Shown piece after piece: positions 1 through 6,712 of a stretch of 64,000 nt of DNA. Origin of the DNA: Planosporangium thailandense (GTDB lineage Bacteria; Actinomycetota; Actinomycetes; Mycobacteriales; Micromonosporaceae); NCBI RefSeq assembly GCF_011947195.1, contig NZ_JAATVY010000016.1, positions 62,001 to 126,000 on the forward strand, given 5' to 3'. The notes below the pieces were generated by a model. That model was not told the DNA's origin. It searched no databases and saw only the letters and a program-made list of their open reading frames with translations. Each line of letters starts with the position of its first letter. Position 1 is the first letter of the stretch. The position numbers and the translations under genes are program-made.

Positions 1-648
1 AAGCTGGGCCTGCTCGGCCTGTTCGTGGCGGCCGTGACCGCGGCCGTCGCCGGCGTCAGCGACCACCTGGAGCACGTGTGGACCAACGTCGGCACCGAAG
101 ACCTGTTCAGGTACGAGGCATTCCTGGCCACCGGGATGCTCCCGGTCGCGATCAGCATCGGCTGGTTCGCGGTCGGCGTCGCACTCGGTGCCGCCATCCG
201 GCGCACGCTCCCCGCCGCGTTCGGCGTCATCGTGGGCTTCATCGGCCTGATGCTGTTCGTGCAGTTCCGGTACCCCACCCTCATGAAGCCGCTGTCCGCG
301 CACCTGCAAATGGGCGGGCCGGACAGCGGCCTGCTGCGCCACAACGCCCTGGTCGTCACGGGCGGCATGATCCGCTTCGGCATCGAAGGTCCGTCCGGCG
401 CGTTCGACACCTCCGGGCGTCAGCTCAGCGGCGTCGACCTGCAACGCCTCTGCCCGCCCGTCAATGATTTCGGCAAGATGCTCTCCTGCTTCTCCACCAA
501 CCATCTCCAGCAGCACCTGCAGTACCAGCCCGGCAGCCGGATCCCCGACTTCCATCTGATCGTCGCGACCGGTTACCTGGGCCTCACCGCGATGGCCCTC
601 GCCGCCGTCTGGTGGCTCGTCCGTCGCACCGACCTCAGCGCGGGCTGA
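1..648 (+). CDS. Membrane protein, probable ABC-2-type permease, 5' end outside window
   Basis: The frame is open at the left edge, so the true start probably lies upstream; a GTG at position 25 is the first in-window start. It opens in what looks like a membrane helix, has two more hydrophobic helices in the middle (one around GVALGAAI), a roughly 80-residue extracytoplasmic stretch, and a last helix followed by the positively charged tail WWLVRRTDL. This layout resembles the C-terminal part of actinobacterial ABC-2-type transporter membrane subunits. No ATPase is visible beside it because the window begins here. Membrane location is well supported; transporter identity is inference. Confidence 0.5.
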   Translation, partial: KLGLLGLFVAAVTAAVAGVSDHLEHVWTNVGTEDLFRYEAFLATGMLPVAISIGWFAVGVALGAAIRRTLPAAFGVIVGFIGLMLFVQFRYPTLMKPLSAHLQMGGPDSGLLRHNALVVTGGMIRFGIEGPSGAFDTSGRQLSGVDLQRLCPPVNDFGKMLSCFSTNHLQQHLQYQPGSRIPDFHLIVATGYLGLTAMALAAVWWLVRRTDLSAG

Positions 649-695
649 CTCCAGCCGCCAAGGTGTAACCAACAATTCCGGGAGTTCCTGATCCG

Positions 696-974
696 GTGTT
701 TGAGGTCGTCGATCCCCTGGAGTTGCGGCACAACGTCGAGATCCACAACCTGACCGGGCGGGTCGTCGAATGCCTGATCGACGAGCTCAGCCGGCCACGC
801 GGTGCTGGCAAGGCGATGCTGCGCATACCGCCGAGCGCCGCCGAGGTCGCGGCGGCGGGGTACCGGGTCGGTCGTGTGATCTATCAAGGTGTCCGAGCGT
901 GTGGTGTGTCGCGCTGTTTGCCCTTGGTAGGCGTGACGACGAAGTCTTGTCACCTACCGGGCAGTGTCGGATAG
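696..974 (+). CDS. Small ORF of unknown function, possibly a gene remnant
   Basis: A GTG-started 92-aa frame in the gap between two better-supported genes. The first 60 codons have good third-position GC and a plausible amphipathic protein character (VFEVVDPLELRHNVEIHN and on to an Ala/Gly-rich helix). After about residue 65 the composition becomes Cys/Val-rich and unlike coding sequence. I recognise no family. It could be the start of a truncated gene whose end was lost, or a chance frame. A frame on the opposite strand (573-953) is Arg/Thr-rich and looks like a shadow. Confidence 0.25.
   Translation: MFEVVDPLELRHNVEIHNLTGRVVECLIDELSRPRGAGKAMLRIPPSAAEVAAAGYRVGRVIYQGVRACGVSRCLPLVGVTTKSCHLPGSVG
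926..958. promoter_or_regulatory. Inverted repeat upstream of the 309-aa protein gene
   Basis: GGTAGG-c-GTGAC pairs with GTCAC-CTACC across an 11-nt loop. It lies 64 bp before the ATG at 1022. It could be a regulator site or a weak hairpin; there is no T-run, so it is not a clear terminator. Confidence 0.3.
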
Positions 975-1021
975 CCGCAAAGCGCCTCCCAGGTCCCGGA
1001 ATTCCTTGGGACGCTGGGCGC

Positions 1022-1951
1022 ATGTCCATCACCGAACAGATCACCGACGACGAACTCGTGGCGCGCGCGGTTGCGGCCGCGACGCGGCCGGCGCCGGACC
1101 CGTTCGTCGACGCAGCGCAGGAGGAGGTCCTCGCGTCCCTCGCAGCGGTCGAGGCACTCGCCGGTCGCGGTGAGCTGGTCGGCGACGAACTGAACGCACG
1201 CCGATCCGCGCTGGTGGACGCGTTGCGCGGCTCGGTCGTGCGCAAGGACCCAGCGTTCCGCTGGTACGTCGGGTCGGTGGAACGGCTCGGCGCGGCGCGC
1301 TTCTTCCAATGGATCTACCTGCCGTCGGACCTGCCGCCGGAGCCCGTCCCGGGCACCGGCCACCGGTACGAACTGGCCGCGACCGACCCGGATCCGTTGG
1401 ACTTCACCCAGGTCAAGGTCGCCGACCTGGGGACAGGCAAGCTGTTCGCGCAGAACACGTTCCGGTCGGTGCCCGGCGCTACGTCGGGGACGGCCCGCGC
1501 CGGCCTCGGCGTGCTCGTGCGGCCGAACCACCAGTACACCCGGCTAGTCTTCCAGCCCGAGGTGCACTACGCGTTCGGCCACCGCGTGGACGTACCCACC
1601 GCGCAGGGCAAGGTGAACTCCGCGCACAGCCGGGGCGAGTTCGAACTACTCGCCCTCCGGCTCAACAGCTTCGGCGACTTCGAGTCGTACGCCGGCCGGT
1701 CGGTGCCGCTGTGGGACAAGTACACCGGCACGGGCACCGGCTACGGCTGGCAGAACGGCAAGGGCCAGTTCCCCGGCGGCGACCCCGGCCTGTCGTTCGT
1801 CGGGACGAGTGCGGACGTCTTCGCGATCTGGGTGTTCGTGAAGGTCACGATGTCCAAGCAAGACTACGACCCGACGTGGTTCACCACCGGCCAGGCGTAC
1901 CTCGACTGCGAGGTCCCGCTGATGTGGGTCGAGCAGTCCGCGCTCCTGTGA
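1022..1951 (+). CDS. Unrecognised soluble 309-aa protein
   Basis: The frame is open further upstream, but the ATG at 1022 gives the first natural protein start (MSITEQITDDELVARAV) and matches the onset of coding-like composition. There is no signal peptide or membrane segment. The first 85 residues are Ala/Glu-rich and helical; the rest is aromatic and beta-rich, with long Gly/Thr segments such as YTGTGTGYGWQNGKGQF near residues 238-252. I do not recognise a family and see no catalytic motif. Neighbours are unrelated and give no functional clue. It reads as an intact, expressed protein of unknown function. Confidence 0.6.
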   Translation: MSITEQITDDELVARAVAAATRPAPDPFVDAAQEEVLASLAAVEALAGRGELVGDELNARRSALVDALRGSVVRKDPAFRWYVGSVERLGAARFFQWIYLPSDLPPEPVPGTGHRYELAATDPDPLDFTQVKVADLGTGKLFAQNTFRSVPGATSGTARAGLGVLVRPNHQYTRLVFQPEVHYAFGHRVDVPTAQGKVNSAHSRGEFELLALRLNSFGDFESYAGRSVPLWDKYTGTGTGYGWQNGKGQFPGGDPGLSFVGTSADVFAIWVFVKVTMSKQDYDPTWFTTGQAYLDCEVPLMWVEQSALL

Positions 1952-2090
1952 TGCGGGTGTGGCGGACGCGGCCGTCGGACTGGCGGGGTCAGGTCCACGC
2001 CGAGCACGACGGTGGTCCACTGCGCAGCCGCCGAACCGTGGTGCGACCGTCGGGCGCGGAAGCCTTTCCGCGCCCGACGGCGACGGTGGG

Positions 2091-2708
2091 TCAGCCCTCC
2101 TGGCCACCGGGCGCCGGAAGGCCACGCCGCTGCCGCAGCTCGGCGACCTGTTCGGGCGACAGGGTGTCGAAGTACGCCTGGCGCCGCTGCGACAGCTCGG
2201 CCAGCTGCTGTGGGGAGAGCTGTGCTGTCATCGCGCGGCGGTTGTCGGCCATCTTCTGCAGTTCCTCCGGGATGTAGGAGCGTTCCACGGCGGTCATCAC
2301 CTCAATCAGTTGGATGAGCATGGGTGCGGACGGTTCGGCGGCGCTGTCCAGCGCGGTGAGCACGCTGTTCAGGCCGTCACGTAGCCGGTGTGCCCGGGCG
2401 ATGCGGTCGTGCACCTGGTCGAGCTGCCGGCGCACGAGCTCGCGGACGTCGAGGTCGGCATCGTCGAGTACCTGTCCGATCTGGGCCAGGGTGAAGCCGA
2501 ATCCACGCAGCGCGGTCACCCGGTGCAGCCGCCGTACGTCGGCTGCGGTGTACCGGCGGTGCCCGGCGCTGCTGCGCAGCGTCGGGGTCAACAGGCCGAC
2601 CTCGTCGTAGTGGTGCAGGGCGCGGACGGTCAGGCCGGTGGCCGCGGCCAGCTCCCCGACGCTCCACGTCCGGACCGCTCCGGCGGGCGCCTGTTCATGA
2701 GCGCTCAT
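2091..2708 (-). CDS. MerR-family transcriptional regulator with TipAS-like C-terminus
   Basis: 205 aa from the ATG at 2708 (MSAHEQAPAG). Residues 15-85 form a MerR winged helix-turn-helix: VGELAAATGLTVRALHHYDE, GLLTP, then the wing RRYTAADVRRLHRV. A dimerisation coiled coil follows (FTLAQIGQVLDD and HRLRDGLNSVL). The C-terminal part, with SPQQLAELSQRR and a near repeat SPEQVAELRQRR, resembles the start of TipAS antibiotic-recognition domains but is short. MerR proteins bind overlong promoters and twist them on effector binding. The likely target is its own promoter or the divergent region before 2782, but no effector can be named. Confidence 0.85.
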   Translation of the reverse strand: MSAHEQAPAGAVRTWSVGELAAATGLTVRALHHYDEVGLLTPTLRSSAGHRRYTAADVRRLHRVTALRGFGFTLAQIGQVLDDADLDVRELVRRQLDQVHDRIARAHRLRDGLNSVLTALDSAAEPSAPMLIQLIEVMTAVERSYIPEELQKMADNRRAMTAQLSPQQLAELSQRRQAYFDTLSPEQVAELRQRRGLPAPGGQEG

Positions 2709-2781
2709 GTCCGCCGACGCTAGGCCCTCCCGTCGCGTGAGGCGCAAGCGCTGACGGAGCCGACGCCCGTACAGTCCCGGC

Positions 2782-3036
2782 GTGACCCACCGGCGAACGC
2801 CGATCCGTGGGGTGCTCCTCGACCTCGACGGGACGCTGGGCGACCACACCTGGCCGCGTGGCGTGACGGCCGGGTCGGCTTCCCGCGGCAGCGACACCGA
2901 CCGGCTGCGGGTCTTCCTGCCGGCGGTCGGTGTCGCGTACACCGACGACGACGCTTACCTCGATCCGCTGTTCGGCGGCTACCTGCGCCGGTACGAGGCG
3001 AGCTGGCGCGCTTCCTGGAATGACAGTGGGGATTGA
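2782..3036 (+). pseudogene. Truncated HAD-superfamily hydrolase remnant
   Basis: An 84-codon frame starting GTG that begins like a HAD phosphatase, with motif I as VLLDLDGTLGD (nucleophile and acid-base Asp pair). It contains a stretch resembling the cap-domain end of HAD-IA enzymes (YLRRYEASWR), then stops. Motifs II, III and IV are all absent, where an intact relative has about 200-230 residues. The segment between motif I and the cap helix is also too short and of odd composition, which suggests internal deletion plus truncation. It lies divergent to the MerR gene. It cannot be a working phosphatase as it stands. Confidence 0.65.
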
Positions 3037-3044
3037 TAAACACC

Positions 3045-3060
3045 GTTACCTGCCGGTAAC
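3045..3060. promoter_or_regulatory. Perfect dyad GTTACC-n4-GGTAAC
   Basis: A 16-bp perfect inverted repeat between the HAD remnant and the membrane gene starting at 3095, set in locally AT-richer DNA. A related TTACCGGTAA palindrome occurs at 35788-35797 before the DivIVA-like gene. A regulator site is possible. Confidence 0.35.
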
Positions 3061-3094
3061 TTCTGCGGTACCCCCACCGAGCCCCGGAGGCGTC

Positions 3095-3526
3095 ATGCGT
3101 ACCGTCATCCTGCTGCTCGCCGCGACCGCCACGGTCGTGGAGGCGCTCGTCGTCGGCGGGGTGCTGTACGTGCTGGGCGTGGTGATCGGTGACTACTCGA
3201 TGTCGATGGGTGGTCTGCCCGCGACCGGCGGACAGGTCGCGCTGTGGATCCTGGCGGTGGCGCTGACGGCGTTGCTCGCCGCTCCGGCGGTCCCCCTGGT
3301 GCGGGCCGCGGTACGCCACCGGCCGCTCGGCCGCCGGGCCCGCGCGCTCATCGTCGGCGCCCTCGCCTTGCAGGCCGTCCTCGGTCTGGTCGTCGGGCTC
3401 GCCTCCAGCGAACTGGCGGTGCTCGCGGTGCTGGCGGTGTTCAGCCTGCTGCTGTCGACGCTGGTGGTCGCCGCGGCGCCGGCGGGCGCCGACCGTCGCC
3501 CGGCCGGGCCGGCAACCGCCGGGTGA
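3095..3526 (+). CDS. Small four-helix integral membrane protein
   Basis: 143 aa from the ATG at 3095, chosen because CCGGAGG lies 5-11 nt upstream; upstream in-frame codons belong to the remnant region. Four hydrophobic segments are evident: about residues 2-30, 45-68, 83-105 and 108-128, ending in a short Arg/Pro-rich cytoplasmic tail. No conserved polar motif suggests an enzyme or channel. Such proteins are common and uncharacterised in actinobacteria. It may be expressed alone, as the next gene has its own spacing. Confidence 0.65.
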   Translation: MRTVILLLAATATVVEALVVGGVLYVLGVVIGDYSMSMGGLPATGGQVALWILAVALTALLAAPAVPLVRAAVRHRPLGRRARALIVGALALQAVLGLVVGLASSELAVLAVLAVFSLLLSTLVVAAAPAGADRRPAGPATAG

Positions 3527-3589
3527 CGCGCCGACGGCCCGCGTGTCCACGCCGCGGCCCGGCCGGCTTCACCCAGTAGATTCGCCCGG

Positions 3590-4747
3590 GTGACCGATCA
3601 GGCTGAGTCGACCCGACCCTGCGCGCACTGCGGGCGGCCGGTGCCGCAGCGCGGCAGCGCGGGGCGCCCGTTCCGGTACTGCCGCGACAACGACGGCGCC
3701 TGCCAGTCGGCGGCGCGGGCCGCGCGGATGCGCCAGCGCAACTCCCCGGGCCTGACCGGCCAGGTGGCGCGCGCGTTCGAGGTGGTCGACCGGCTGGAGC
3801 AGGTGGCCGAGACGCTCGCGCAGGCGCTGTACGACGAACTGTCGCCGGCCGGCGTGGAGCGGCAGGTGGCGGCGGTACGGGCGGAGACGGCCACCGCGGT
3901 GGCCGCCGCGCACGCCGAACGTGACGAGGCGCGCGAGGACGCGCAGGCGGCGCGCCGGCAGGCCCGCACGGCCCGGGAGGCCGCCGACGCGGCGCGGGCG
4001 GTCGCCGAACGCGCCCGGGCGGAAGCCGAGGAGGCCCTGGAGTCGGCCCGCGCCGAGGCCGCGCAGACGGTCGCGGCGGTCCGCGCCGAAACCCAGGCGT
4101 CGATCGAGGCCGCCCGGGCCGACGCGGACGCGGCGGTCACGGCCGCGCACACCGCGGCGCAGGCCCTGATCGACGGCGCCCGGGCGGAGGCCGACCAGGC
4201 GGCACGGCAGGCGGCCGCGGCCTCGGAGGCGCAGCAGCGGGCGCTCGCCGAGGCCCGGCGGGCCGCCGCCGAACGCGACGAGGCGCGCGACCGGGCCACC
4301 GCCGCGGAGGCGCTGCGGGCCGAGGCCCACCGCGACCGTGACGCCGCCCGCCAACGGGCAGCTGACGCGGAGGCCGCCCACGCTGCCGCGCTCCGCGACG
4401 CCGACGGCGCCGCCCGGGACCGGGACGCCGCGCTGCGGGACCGCGACGAAGCCCGCGCGCGGGCCGACCGGGACGCCGCGACCCGCGACCAGGCCCTCAC
4501 CCGGGCACAAGACGCCGAATCCGAGGTCACCCGGCTGCGCGAGGAGCTGTCGGCGGCGCAGCGCCAGCTCGCCGCGATGACCGCCGAGCTGGCCGCGGCC
4601 AAGGGCCAGGCCGACGATCTGCGCCACCGGCTGGGCGCCGCGGAGCGGGAGCGCGACGCCGTCCGCGCCGAGCTGTCGGCGGCGAACGCGCAGGTCAGCC
4701 GCCTCGGCGAGCAGGTCGCGACGCTCGCGGCGGCCCTCGCGCCCTGA
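3590..4747 (+). CDS. Zinc-ribbon plus long coiled-coil protein
   Basis: 385 aa from a GTG. Residues 11-40 hold a likely zinc ribbon, with CAHC near the start and two later Cys in YCRDNDGACQ. A short conserved region follows (LTGQVARAFEVVDRLEQVAE), then about 300 residues of uninterrupted Ala/Glu/Arg heptads that should form a parallel coiled coil. The layout resembles KfrA- or SMC-hinge-like DNA or nucleoid proteins, but there is no ATPase domain. The repetitive composition creates long open frames on all strands here; this frame is chosen for its Cys motif, normal start and compatible end before the rbpA promoter. Function unknown. Confidence 0.7.
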   Translation: MTDQAESTRPCAHCGRPVPQRGSAGRPFRYCRDNDGACQSAARAARMRQRNSPGLTGQVARAFEVVDRLEQVAETLAQALYDELSPAGVERQVAAVRAETATAVAAAHAERDEAREDAQAARRQARTAREAADAARAVAERARAEAEEALESARAEAAQTVAAVRAETQASIEAARADADAAVTAAHTAAQALIDGARAEADQAARQAAAASEAQQRALAEARRAAAERDEARDRATAAEALRAEAHRDRDAARQRAADAEAAHAAALRDADGAARDRDAALRDRDEARARADRDAATRDQALTRAQDAESEVTRLREELSAAQRQLAAMTAELAAAKGQADDLRHRLGAAERERDAVRAELSAANAQVSRLGEQVATLAAALAP

Positions 4748-4749
4748 TG

Positions 4750-4778
4750 TTGCCCGCCAAGGTCACAGGGCGTACGAT
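4750..4778 (+). promoter_or_regulatory. Candidate housekeeping promoter upstream of rbpA
   Basis: TTGCCC at 4750-4755 and TACGAT at 4773-4778 are separated by 17 bp. Both hexamers match the vegetative sigma consensus reasonably. The start would give a roughly 160-nt leader before rbpA. Confidence 0.4.
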
Positions 4779-4874
4779 TCGCCGCCACTAATGAATCATG
4801 AGTAGACTGGAGCAACCGACTCGCGTGCCAGCGGCCCCGGACAGCCATCGTGCGGCCCCGCGGCTCGTCGGCCC

Positions 4875-4902
4875 GGGAATCGTCGGACCGACCCGTGTCG
4901 TT
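4875..4902 (+). promoter_or_regulatory. Candidate sigma-R/SigH-type promoter of rbpA
   Basis: GGGAAT at 4875-4880 and GTT at 4900-4902, with a 19-bp spacer. The sigma-R consensus in Streptomyces is GGGAAT-N18-GTT, and rbpA is a known member of that thiol-stress regulon there. The site sits 43 bp before the rbpA ATG, an expected distance. The spacer is one base longer than the consensus. Confidence 0.55.
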
Positions 4903-4945
4903 GAACTGAACGAACCGCACACTACCCGAAGGGGAAGATCCGATC

Positions 4946-5284
4946 ATGGGCGAGCGCATGTTGCGCGGAAGCCGCCTCGGAGCCGTCAGCTACGAGTCCG
5001 ACCGCAATACCGAGCTGGCGCCGCGACAGACCCGCGAGTACCTGTGCGCCAAGGGCCACCAGTTCGAGGTGCCCTTCGCCGTCGACGCCGAGGTCCCGAT
5101 GACCTGGGAATGCAAGTTCGACGGCAGCGTCGCACGGCTGGTCGACGGCAGCGAGCCGGAGCAGAAGCGGGCCAAGCCGCCGCGCACGCACTGGGACATG
5201 CTGCTGGAGCGGCGTTCGATCGCCGAACTGGAAGACATCCTCGCCGAACGGCTGCAGGAGATCCGCGCCCGGCGCGGACGCTGA
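4946..5284 (+). CDS. rbpA: RNA polymerase-binding protein RbpA
   Basis: 112 aa, normal family length. RbpA is an actinobacterial activator that binds RNA polymerase and the group 1/2 sigma factors and stabilises the open complex. The N-terminal tail MGERMLRGSRLGAVSYE, the zinc/beta-barrel core (YLCAKGHQFEVPFA to MTWECKFDG), the basic linker and the C-terminal sigma-interaction helix pair (HWDMLLERRSIAELEDILAE) are all present in order. The GAAGGGGA Shine-Dalgarno lies 10 nt before the ATG. The gene is monocistronic: it has two candidate promoters upstream and a very strong terminator 11 bp downstream. Confidence 0.97.
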   Translation: MGERMLRGSRLGAVSYESDRNTELAPRQTREYLCAKGHQFEVPFAVDAEVPMTWECKFDGSVARLVDGSEPEQKRAKPPRTHWDMLLERRSIAELEDILAERLQEIRARRGR

Positions 5285-5294
5285 GCCGCATCTG

Positions 5295-5345
5295 AAACGA
5301 CAGACAGCCGCCCCGACGTCACGTCGGGGCGGCTGTCTGTCGTTT
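5295..5345. terminator. Strong terminator after rbpA, probably bidirectional
   Basis: Perfect 25-bp inverted repeat (5295-5319 and 5321-5345) starting AAACGACAGACAGCC and ending GTCGTTT. The A-run at one end and T-run at the other suit termination from rbpA and from fxsA, which converge here. Confidence 0.9.
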
Positions 5346-5376
5346 CGGCCGGAATCTCTGTCCGGTGTCGTCGACG

Positions 5377-5895
5377 TCAGGTGTCGTCGACGATCTCACC
5401 TTCGATGGCCGGCGGCGGCTGCTGCGGCGGAGGGGGCGGGGGTGGAGGTGGCGGTGTCGCCCGGCGGCCGCGGCGCACCCGTACGCGGACCCGGCGCGGG
5501 CCGAACAGGTGCCCGGCGAGCGCCGGTGACGTGAGCCGCTCCACGGAGCGCTCCACCCGGCCACGGGCGAACCGGCGCAGCGGCGGCGTCAGGAGCGCCA
5601 CACCCGCCAGGCCGGTCACGAAACCAGGCACGGCCAGCAGCAGCGCCCCGATTAACCCGACCAGCCCGTCGGTGGCCTGCCGGCCCGGTGCGCGACCATC
5701 GACCGCGGCGGCGCGGAACCGGCGCCACGCCCGCACGCCCTGCCGGGGCACCAGCCACGCGCCGACCGCCGATACCGCCAGCAGCGCCACGAACGCCCAC
5801 ACCCAGCCGACGAGCTTCGCCACCGCCACGAACACGGCGATCTCCACCACGAACGTCACGATCATGGCGAGACCGATCATGGGCGCGCGTCGCAT
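5377..5895 (-). CDS. fxsA: FxsA-family membrane protein with polyproline tail
   Basis: 172 aa from the ATG at 5895 (MRRAPMIGLAMIVTFVVEI). The FxsA domain spans about residues 5-125, with helices at IVTFVVEIAVFVAVAK, WVWAFVALLAVSAVGAWLV and a longer pair around LVGLIGALLLAVPGFVTG. The PGFVTD-type turn typical of FxsA is seen as PGFVTG. E. coli FxsA relieves F-exclusion of phage T7; the role in actinobacteria is unknown. The C-terminus is unusual: an Arg-rich stretch, then ten prolines in a row and a QQPPP tail. It follows ppm1 by 16 bp on the same strand, so the two are probably co-transcribed. Confidence 0.88.
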   Translation of the reverse strand: MRRAPMIGLAMIVTFVVEIAVFVAVAKLVGWVWAFVALLAVSAVGAWLVPRQGVRAWRRFRAAAVDGRAPGRQATDGLVGLIGALLLAVPGFVTGLAGVALLTPPLRRFARGRVERSVERLTSPALAGHLFGPRRVRVRVRRGRRATPPPPPPPPPPQQPPPAIEGEIVDDT

Positions 5896-5911
5896 GCTGC
5901 CGGTTCTCCCG

Positions 5912-6712
5912 CTAGCCGGTGCGCCTACGGCCGCCGAAGGCCCGCTTCGCCGTCTCCAGCCGGGCCTGCACACCCCAGGTGGCCACCCGCCACAGCGCCT
6001 CGGCCACGATGTTGGTGCCCATCTTGCTCGCACCGTGCTCGCGTTCGGTGAAGGTGATCGGCACCTCGACGATGCGGAACCCCTGCCGGTAGGCCCGCCA
6101 CCCCAGGTCGATCTGGAAGCAGTACCCCTGGGAGGCCACCTGGTCGAGCTCGAGCTTGTCGAGCACCGGCATCCGGTACACCCGGTAACCTGCGGTGGCG
6201 TCCCGTACCGGCAGCCCCAGCGCGATCCGGGTGTACAGCGACGCCCCGCGCGACAACAGCAGCCGGTGCGCCGGCCAGTTGACCAACTTGCCGCCGCGCA
6301 CGTACCGCGAGCCGATCACCACGTCGGCGTCGCGGGCGGCGTCGAGCAGCCGGGGCAGCTCCTCCGGCGCGTGCGAACCGTCGGCGTCCATTTCGACCGC
6401 CGCGTCGTAGCCGTGCTCACGCGCCCACCGGAACCCCGCGATGTACGCCGCGCCCAGGCCCTGCTTGCCGGGCCGGTGCAGCACCCGCACCTGCGGGTCG
6501 GCGGCGGCGAGCTCGTCGGCGATCGCGCCGGTGCCGTCGGGGCTGTTGTCGTCGGCGATGAGCACGTCGACGGCCGGCGCGGACCGGCGCACCCGCCCGA
6601 CGATCGACCGGATGTTGGCGGACTCGTTGTAGGTGGGGATCACGACGAGCACCCGGCCCACACCGGGGTAACCCTCCGCCGACCGGTCCGGCGTCTTGGC
6701 GCCCTCGCTCAC
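5912..6712 (-). CDS. ppm1: Polyprenol monophosphomannose synthase
   Basis: 266 aa GT2-family glycosyltransferase. It should transfer mannose from GDP-mannose to polyprenol phosphate, supplying the donor for lipoglycans and protein O-mannosylation at the membrane. Visible motifs: VVIPTYNESANI at residues 23-34, DDNSPDGT at 54-61, the metal-binding D109-A-D111 in EMDADGSH, and the acceptor-loop motif FTEREHGASKM. There is no fused membrane domain. The start overlaps the lnt stop by 4 nt, implying translational coupling. In mycobacteria the Lnt and Ppm1 activities lie on one polypeptide; here they are separate genes. Confidence 0.93.
   Translation of the reverse strand: MSEGAKTPDRSAEGYPGVGRVLVVIPTYNESANIRSIVGRVRRSAPAVDVLIADDNSPDGTGAIADELAAADPQVRVLHRPGKQGLGAAYIAGFRWAREHGYDAAVEMDADGSHAPEELPRLLDAARDADVVIGSRYVRGGKLVNWPAHRLLLSRGASLYTRIALGLPVRDATAGYRVYRMPVLDKLELDQVASQGYCFQIDLGWRAYRQGFRIVEVPITFTEREHGASKMGTNIVAEALWRVATWGVQARLETAKRAFGGRRRTG

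Noticed and set aside
3598..4959. 453-aa minus-strand frame across the coiled-coil gene
   Set aside because: It is a Ser/Ala/Arg-only shadow created by the repetitive GC-rich heptads; the plus-strand frame has a Cys motif and a normal start.
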